From Isoetes taiwanensis (Eukaryota > Streptophyta > Lycopodiopsida > Isoetales > Isoetaceae), in contig JAJEKV010000036.1 of NCBI GenBank assembly GCA_021234155.1, forward strand, positions 12,601,426-12,665,425: DNA of 64,000 nucleotides, written 5' to 3'. Below the pieces are notes generated by a model. The model saw nothing but the letters and a program-made list of their open reading frames with translations, was not told where the DNA came from and did no database searches. Position numbers and translations under genes: made by a program. Positions within the stretch are counted from its first letter, which is position 1. Each line of letters opens with the position of its first letter. Positions 58,365 through 64,000 of this stretch are shown piece after piece.

Positions 58365-58965
58365 ATGTTTTCTTGGAAGATTTGGAGTTGAAAGACACTT
58401 CTGAGCTGCCAAAAGCAATGGTGACAGTACATATTCTATGTCTTAGATCTATTAAAAATACTGTAAACACAAACATATCAAATTTAGGTCTATAAAACTG
58501 TAACAACCATTTTAAGCAAGGCAAATAAAAGCACAAACTTACTTCTTGTTGAACTTGAGCCCATGCCATATAATAGATGGGCATCATCCACGTTCGTCCA
58601 AAATTTTGTAATGCTCCAACATATGTACAGTCACGGCTCACACTGAATAATAAGGTAGAAACCACAAATATTATAAGCCTATAAGCTTACATGCAGAGAA
58701 TATTTCACTTGTAGATGAGCAGAAGAGCTTGATCTTAGCTAATATGTGCTCCAATCACGCAAAGTAATCCTCGACCTGAAAGAAATAGGGCAGTAAACTC
58801 CATTACCTGATTAGGCTTAAGCTGGAAGCATAACAAATATAATATCATCTCGTAGTTATCATGTTTTCTAAAATAGGTACAACTACTGCTGTAATGTGGA
58901 CGGAAAGAAACCTCTAAAAAACGTGAAGCGGATCCTGGCCATACCATGCCGAATCTCAAAAGCAC
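58365..58965 (-). CDS. possible exons of an unidentified minus-strand gene
   Basis: After an AG at about 58,643 the minus strand reads VSRDCTYVGALQNFGRTW and MMPIYYMAWAQVQQE, ending at a GTAAGT donor. The next acceptor (TTTTGGCAG) opens LRSVFQLQIFQENI up to another GT. An upstream minus frame reads VLLRFGMVWPGSASRFLEVS (58,965-58,900). Splice signals and residues are plausible for a hydrophobic or membrane-associated protein, but I recognise no family and the exons are not verified as connected. It could be a gene fragment. Confidence 0.3.
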
Positions 58966-58969
58966 AGCA

Positions 58970-59275
58970 CCGGGCCTTTAAATCATGAATTGCTGATAGC
59001 ATATCCAGAGTAGATGGATGGTTTTCCTACTCTTGAATCCGACCCACTAACGGTTTGCACAGAAAAAGAGGGCAAATCATGGCATAATGCATGGCGAAGA
59101 GGCCGAGATTAGAAACGCAAGAATAAAAAACTAAATCATAGCAAAGGAAAATTTTGCAATTTTTGGCAAATCGGAAAGATTTCCGACAGCCAAAATATCC
59201 CAAAACCTTAGGAAATTAAATTAAGGGAAAATTCCAAAAAGTTTTCGGAACCTCGGAAAAACCGAATTTAAACAA
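58970..59275. other. spacer, no gene seen
   Basis: AT-rich sequence with a small inverted pair TCGGAAA-GA-TTTCCGA near 59,170. It leads into AT-rich repeat copy B. Confidence 0.45.
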
Positions 59276-59999
59276 TAGGATATTTAATTTTTCTTGATAC
59301 TTATAATTTTTACAAGTTCTAATTATATAACTTTATCTTTAAATTTAAAGTATAATTGTTATAGAAACATAAACAATTGCTTTCTAAACTAATTTTCACG
59401 TAAATCTATTTAAAATTAGACATTTCGAGAATACAAAATTTTAATTTTCAACTAGTTCTTAACAAATTTAAAATTTGGCATCAGGATAATTTGTAAATAA
59501 AATATAATGGTTTGATAAGTGAATGACTTAAAATTATATGAGAATTTCACAATTTACAAACTCTTAATACTTTAAAAATGCTGTAAAAAAATGTTAGATT
59601 AATATTAATTAAAATATAAAGTTTATGTTTTAATAACAAATATTGAAAAATATATATTGAAAATTAATTAAAACTAAACTACTAAACTATTTTTTAATTA
59701 AAGCATAAACGTAATCATTTAGTACATTTCATCTAAACTTTCTTTAAACATTTAAAAATAATAATATTTTAATCATATAGAGTCCATCTTAGATGAAAAA
59801 ATTAATTTAAATAGATTAAATTAAAATTTAGTGTAGAAAATAATTTTAAACATTAATAACTATCAAACTTTTTATCTGAAGTTAAAGTGAAAATTTTATA
59901 AAAATCAACAAGAGTTAAAAATACATATAATCTTATCATGGCATCTTTGAAGGATATCTATTAGATTTGACTAAATCCAAATTTTATTAAATATATCAT
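59276..59999 (+). repeat. AT-rich dispersed repeat, copy B (longest)
   Basis: About 720 bases, starting ATATTTAATTTTTCTTGATA and ending near the TTATTAAATAT block. It aligns over its length with copies A, C and D. It could be a solo LTR or a non-autonomous element, but the ends do not show a clear TG...CA or terminal inverted repeat. Confidence 0.85.
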
Positions 60000-60176
60000 T
60001 GATCACAAACCTGGATCCAGATAGACTGGATTACATTGTACAGAGGACAGTAATTATTGATCATACAAAAGTATCCCATTTGGACAAGTCACCAGATATC
60101 CCATTTCGTAGCACATTTCCAATTTCATATTTGCTGAATCAGTACAAATATCATTTCGCCATTTCAATCTCTGCAG
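60000..60176 (+). other. captured or unique DNA between repeats
   Basis: Non-repeat sequence, possibly intronic to the exon-like frame that follows. It ends in a pyrimidine-rich acceptor (CAATCTCTGCAG at 60,165-60,176). Confidence 0.35.
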
Positions 60177-60578
60177 TTTGTTTTCTCAATGGGTTATGAA
60201 ACTGGTTTGGTGCACGAGCGAGGCTTGGCCTTGAGCCTCACCAAAGCCCGGGACAGGGCACTCCACAGAGATATCCTGGAAGCAACATTGTTCCGGGATT
60301 TCAACAGGATGGTGAGGAAGTTTGACCATCTCCTCCCTGTCTCTAAAGAGAGAGATGGATGTGGAAGTACGGTGCAGCAAGTGGCAGGCTTAGCAGAAGC
60401 CGAGTTTAATGCAGAGATTGCAGATATAATCCTCCACGCAGCTGCAACTATTGGCATAAAATTTATTTTGAGCCATTTCCTAATCCTCAAACCTGGACAG
60501 AAAGACTTGTTAGAGAGTCTAAGGACCCACTATTCTGGAATGCTGGAGGCCAAAATAAACAGTCTACTGATGATATGA
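60177..60578 (+). CDS. captured last-exon fragment of an unidentified protein
   Basis: An open frame of about 133 codons starts directly after a good splice acceptor and ends in TGA. It reads FVFSMGYETGLVHERGLA, LSLTKARDRALHRDILEATL, FRDFNRMVRKFDHLLPVSKE, then AGLAEAEFNAEIADIILHAA and LKPGQKDLLESLRTHYSGML. Composition is that of a normal helical soluble protein, quite unlike the AT-rich flanks. It sits exactly between AT-rich repeat copies B and C, so it looks like host sequence captured within a mobile element. The frame is intact over its length. I do not recognise the family. Confidence 0.5.
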   Translation, partial: FVFSMGYETGLVHERGLALSLTKARDRALHRDILEATLFRDFNRMVRKFDHLLPVSKERDGCGSTVQQVAGLAEAEFNAEIADIILHAAATIGIKFILSHFLILKPGQKDLLESLRTHYSGMLEAKINSLLMI

Positions 60579-60645
60579 CATATTCAACAAAACTTGGACT
60601 TATTCAGATATAATAGGCTAGGGTATGATTTGAAGATTACATGTC
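60572..60645 (+). repeat. companion module, 3' fragment
   Basis: Matches the last 74 bases of the modules ending at 54,841 and 62,866 (TGACATATTCAACAAAACTT), and leads directly into AT-rich copy C as it does at 62,866. Confidence 0.8.
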
Positions 60646-61203
60646 ATATTTAATTTTTCTTGATACTTAATTTTTATAAGTTCTAATTATATAACTTTAT
60701 CTTTAAATTTAAAGTATAATTGTTATAGAAACATAAACAATTGCTTTCTAAACTAATTTTCACGTGAACCTATTTAGAATTAGACATTTCGAGAATACAA
60801 AATTTTAATTTTCAACTAGTTCTTAACAAATTTAAAATTTGGCAATCAGATAATTTGTAAATAAAATATAATGGTTTGATAAGTGAATAACTTAAAATTA
60901 TATGAGAATTTCACAATTTACAAACTCTTAGTACTTTAAAAATGCTGTAAAAAAGTGTTAGATTAATAATAATTAAAATATAAAGTTTATATTTTAATAA
61001 CAAATATTGAAAAATATATATTGAAAATTCATTAAAACTAAACTACTCAATTATTTTTTAATTAAAGCATAAACGTAATCATTTAGTACATTTCATCTAA
61101 ACTTTCTTTAAACATATTAAAAATAATAATATTTTAATCATATAGAGCTCATCTTAGATGAAAAAATTAATTTTAAATAGATTAAATTAAAAATTAACGA
61201 AAA
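60646..61203 (+). repeat. AT-rich dispersed repeat, copy C
   Basis: Aligns with copies A and B. It is cut off at 61,203 by the Ty3/gypsy fragment. Confidence 0.85.
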
Positions 61204-61611
61204 ATGGGTAACCGGTATGTAAAACTGGCACCTGGGTATTATGGTCCATTCCAAGTTGATGACAAAGTCGGTGAGAATGCTTATCGTTTACATTTATATG
61301 GGAAATGGACTAACTTGCACCCAGTTTTTAATGTGGGAATACTGAAACCCTATAAGGGAAGTGAAATTTCTCCTAAGATTTTGCAGAGAATGGAACAATC
61401 AGAACCTCCCAATATCAAGGGTGATGAAGAAGTGCTGGAACCGGAGAAAATATTGACATATCAAGATAAGGAGACTAGGAGCTCCTCCTATCGAAGGTAT
61501 CTCCTGAAATTTAAATTTCATTCGTCCACCGATGCGGTATGGTATTCTAAGACTCAAATAAAAGAATACGGTTCCTTGGTGGAAGAATACGAAAGAACTT
61601 TGCAAGAATAA
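61204..61611 (+). CDS. Ty3/gypsy integrase C-terminus with chromodomain-like tail (fragment)
   Basis: About 135 codons encode the GPY/F module of Ty3/gypsy integrases (KLAPGYYGPFQV, GENAYRLHLYG, LHPVFNVGILKPYKG). A chromodomain-like tail follows with YRRYLLKFKFHSSTDAVWYS and KTQIKEYGSLVEEYE. In intact elements this is the end of the pol polyprotein, where the tail helps choose chromatin targets. The rest of gag-pol is absent; the fragment joins AT-rich repeat sequence at 61,203. It is followed in normal order by a polypurine tract and 3' LTR. Confidence 0.85.
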   Translation: MGNRYVKLAPGYYGPFQVDDKVGENAYRLHLYGKWTNLHPVFNVGILKPYKGSEISPKILQRMEQSEPPNIKGDEEVLEPEKILTYQDKETRSSSYRRYLLKFKFHSSTDAVWYSKTQIKEYGSLVEEYERTLQE

Positions 61612-61936
61612 TAGGCAAAGTTCAAAGACCTTCAAACTTTATATTTGGAATTCCATATTATTAAAATTGCAATTGTTTTATTTAAATATCTAAGTATTGC
61701 TATGCATAGTTTTACTAAACTCTTTACTATCGATTGTAAAGATATTAAGTCCCCTAACTGACTTGAGGCCATAACTGAAAAGGGATGAAAGCCCTCAAAC
61801 GGAACTGAGGCCATTTCTAATTGAACTGAAATGAGAAGTCTATAATCTCTAAACGAACTGGGTTATAGAGTTAAACATCCTTAAAGGAGCTAAGATGAAC
61901 AACTTTTCCTCGAGACTAACGCGGACATTTAATCTC

Positions 61937-61949
61937 GGGAAGGGAAGGA
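61937..61949 (+). other. polypurine tract of the Ty3/gypsy element
   Basis: GGGAAGGGAAGGA directly before the LTR start, the usual plus-strand primer site for reverse transcription. Confidence 0.75.
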
Positions 61950-61950
61950 T

Positions 61951-62590
61951 TGTTACGGCTTAATGCCGGCTAGGGGTGCGGCTCAGTTTCAATCAAGTTG
62001 AAAGAAAATATGGTTAAAAGTTAGTAGATAAGTTGTCAAGAGTAGTTTATGAACCATATGTCAAAGGTTAGTTAATATTTCAAGAAAACTAGAAAGTTAA
62101 GGAAATTACCTTTAAAATCACGCGGCTGATAATGGGTCGCGAGTCTTGAAGCAAACGACTGTAACGGAGAAGCCCTTATCCGATTTTAGCAAAAAAAGGT
62201 CGATCCGACTCTGTTGAAGGACGAATCTAAGATATTTGTGGCCGAATCACCTTTACCTATAATTATCTACTGTCTATAATCAGATATTCTGAGAAAGGTG
62301 ATCGGGATAAAAGGTCCGATCTTGCCTTATAAATATAACGGCTGCCTTTAAAAGAAACTATTCCAGCCTCTCTATCTCCGAATTCCTTCGTCCATTCCCG
62401 ATAACAGCCTTTGTTAGATAAAGTTTTGATTGGTGAAGTTTTGTGTGGACTTGAGACAAGCAGGATAACGGTTTCTTGCTTGGAAAAATCCGAGCCCGGT
62501 TGGGTGGATTGATTTCTCTTAAAGATTGGATAGTAATTCTTCTTTAGATTCAGTTTCTTAAATTGTTGAGATTCTTTTTGCTGTATCACA
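61951..62590 (+). repeat. 3' LTR of the Ty3/gypsy element (~640 bp)
   Basis: Starts TGTTACGGCTTAATGCCGGC after the polypurine tract and ends ...GTATCACA, giving TG...CA termini. A TATAAATA box at 62,328-62,335 marks the likely U3 promoter, with R/U5 downstream. No matching 5' LTR is in the window, so age cannot be judged from LTR divergence. Confidence 0.8.
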
Positions 62591-62866
62591 ATTTCTAATA
62601 ATTATGATAACGGATAACAGAAAATAGAAACTGCTATTAAGAAAAAAAAACTTGATGTTTACATGTCACCATCAAATGAATGACCCCCATCAAATAAATA
62701 ATCATCATCTGACACAGGCGTAAAACCTCCAACATGGTGGCGGAGTTCATAGTCAAAGTAGACAGGAGCTAGAAGAGCAAAAATAACAACAGCGATGACA
62801 TATTCAACAAAAGTTGGACTTATTCAGATATAATAGACTGGGGTATCATTTTAAGATTATATGTCA
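62589..62866 (+). repeat. companion module of the AT-rich repeat, copy 2
   Basis: Near-identical to 54,562-54,841. It begins immediately at the end of the LTR, so the retroelement's right edge coincides with the module's first bases. Confidence 0.85.
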
Positions 62867-63177
62867 TGTTTAATTTTTCTTGATCCTTATAATTTTTACA
62901 AGTTCTAATTATATAATTTTATCTTTAAATTTAAAGTATAATTGTTATAGAAACATAAACAATTGCTTTCTAAACTAATTTTCATGTGAATCTATTTAGA
63001 ATTAGACATTTCAAGAATACAAAATTTTAATTTTCAACTAGTTCTTAATAAATTTAAAATTTGGCAATCAGGATAATTTGTAAATAAAATATAATGGTTT
63101 GATAAGTGAGTGACTTAAAATTATATGAGAATTTCACAATTTACAAACTCTTAGTACTTTAAAAATGCTGTAAAAAA
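62867..63177 (+). repeat. AT-rich dispersed repeat, copy D (truncated)
   Basis: Matches the first ~310 bases of copy B, then stops abruptly at 63,177, where sequence of different composition begins. Confidence 0.85.
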
Positions 63178-64000
63178 TGAGTGTGGCGTATATGTGGATG
63201 CCAAGTTATGTATGATGGCACAACGGTGGCATGACATCGACATAGCAGAACGTAAGAAATAACAATTCAAAGATCCATGAGGATGCTAAAGCATAGGGAG
63301 CAAACAGAATTAGATGGATCCGCTCAAACCAGATGTCCTCTTTGATCGCGAGGTCAGAGTGTGCATCCAGCTATTCCGGGGAAACATTTGAGCAATCCCG
63401 GGGGAAGTATGCAGGGTAAAAGTCATAGAGTAACTGGAGCGCTTAACTGCAACCTTGGAACATAGACTTATGGATCATACAGCATATAGTGGTAATTTAG
63501 AAGATAACAAGAGGATGAAAGAAGATCTGAAAGGTTAGATTATTTAGTGATCGTACGGACTAAGAATTTATATATGTTATATCAAGCATACAGGTGATGA
63601 GCATCATTGGGAGTAAGAAGCGATGCGTTTCAAGGCCAGGGTAAAGGAGATCGATGATAGTCGCGAGAAGGTAGCAAAGAAGAAGACGAAATTAATGGAC
63701 TATTATTCATTACGTGGGGGCTACCGGGTAGAAAGACAGCAGGGGGTTTTTAAAAAACTGACGAAGATTTAAATACGGGTCTTAGGGATAAAAGGATTTC
63801 ACATGGCGAACAATAATTTTACAAGGACCCTAAGAGTAGAAGGAGTCCCTGTAGAAGGGTGCCTGATTGGTACTAATATTTGGGCTATTGTCTTAATTCC
63901 TTGAGGTAGGTAGGTTCCCTTGAAGGAGGTGTTGATGAGTCAAGAATGGTGGCATACCTCCAAATGTTAGGGTAGAACAACTTGAAAAGAGGTTTGGCCA
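63178..64000. other. right-edge sequence, no gene seen
   Basis: Moderate-GC sequence without long open frames. The abrupt change from the AT-rich repeat at 63,177 suggests another inserted or recombined block. Short stretches (GGTCTTAGGGATAAAAGGAT, AAGGACCCTAAGAGTAG) have the look of a decayed retroelement interior, but nothing can be named. Confidence 0.35.

Noticed and set aside
1-64000. CRISPR array, operons or ribosome-binding sites
   Set aside because: Spliced genes, plant transposons and poly(A) retroposons show a plant nuclear sequence; no regularly spaced short repeats with unique spacers were seen.

Overview
The window is nuclear DNA of a land plant. Supporting signs are a three-exon CHX-type cation/H+ antiporter, B3-domain genes, a PPR remnant, ARGONAUTE fragments closest to the plant AGO4 clade, a plant-type Helitron carrying Rep-helicase plus an RPA1-like gene, and a nuclear copy of plant mitochondrial LSU rRNA. 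Low gene density, many decayed copies and poly(A) retroposons fit a large, repeat-rich genome. A fern is my best guess, mainly from the style of the PPR remnant, but this is an inference. No CRISPR, operon or prokaryotic feature is present. All exon structures were read by eye from GT/AG sites and reading frames.

Layout. 0-10 kb: a possible terminal exon at the left edge, two related ~1.1 kb poly(A) retroposons with clear target-site duplications, a 43-bp poly(A) insertion, and a PPR fragment. 11.8-14.8 kb: the CHX antiporter, the best-supported intact gene. 16.6-17.5 kb: an intact small gene with two B3-like domains; its inverted paralogue lies at 32.4-33.8 kb with a homopolymer frameshift and a MITE in an intron. 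19-21 kb: an unidentified pseudogene and the mitochondrial rRNA insertion. 22.5-30.6 kb: a decayed cluster in which AGO4-like exons on + alternate with WG-motif/zinc-knuckle coding remnants on -, duplicated at least twice and interrupted by a MITE and a palindrome-rich insert.

34.5-35.4 kb: a two-exon orphan gene. 36-46 kb: Helitron territory, with a + strand helicase fragment, a LINE-like insertion, and a - strand Helitron with an RPA1-like gene and a Rep-helicase split by frameshifts. 46.5-47 kb: a 381-bp terminal-inverted-repeat element carrying four copies of a 22-24-bp palindrome, inside duplicated Helitron 5' sequence. 47.7-52 kb: a purine-rich, gene-free tract with degenerate repeats. 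A 126-bp repeat, apparently perfect, brackets 47.8-53.6 kb. 53.6-63.2 kb: four copies of an AT-rich repeat and a companion module, with a captured coding fragment and the 3' end of a Ty3/gypsy element (integrase C-terminus, polypurine tract, 3' LTR) nested among them.

Only CHX, the first B3 gene and possibly the two-exon orphan look like functional host genes. Most of the rest is a record of transposition, segmental duplication and decay. The most interesting piece is the alternating AGO4-like and WG/zinc-knuckle cluster, because both kinds of protein are known from RNA-directed DNA methylation.
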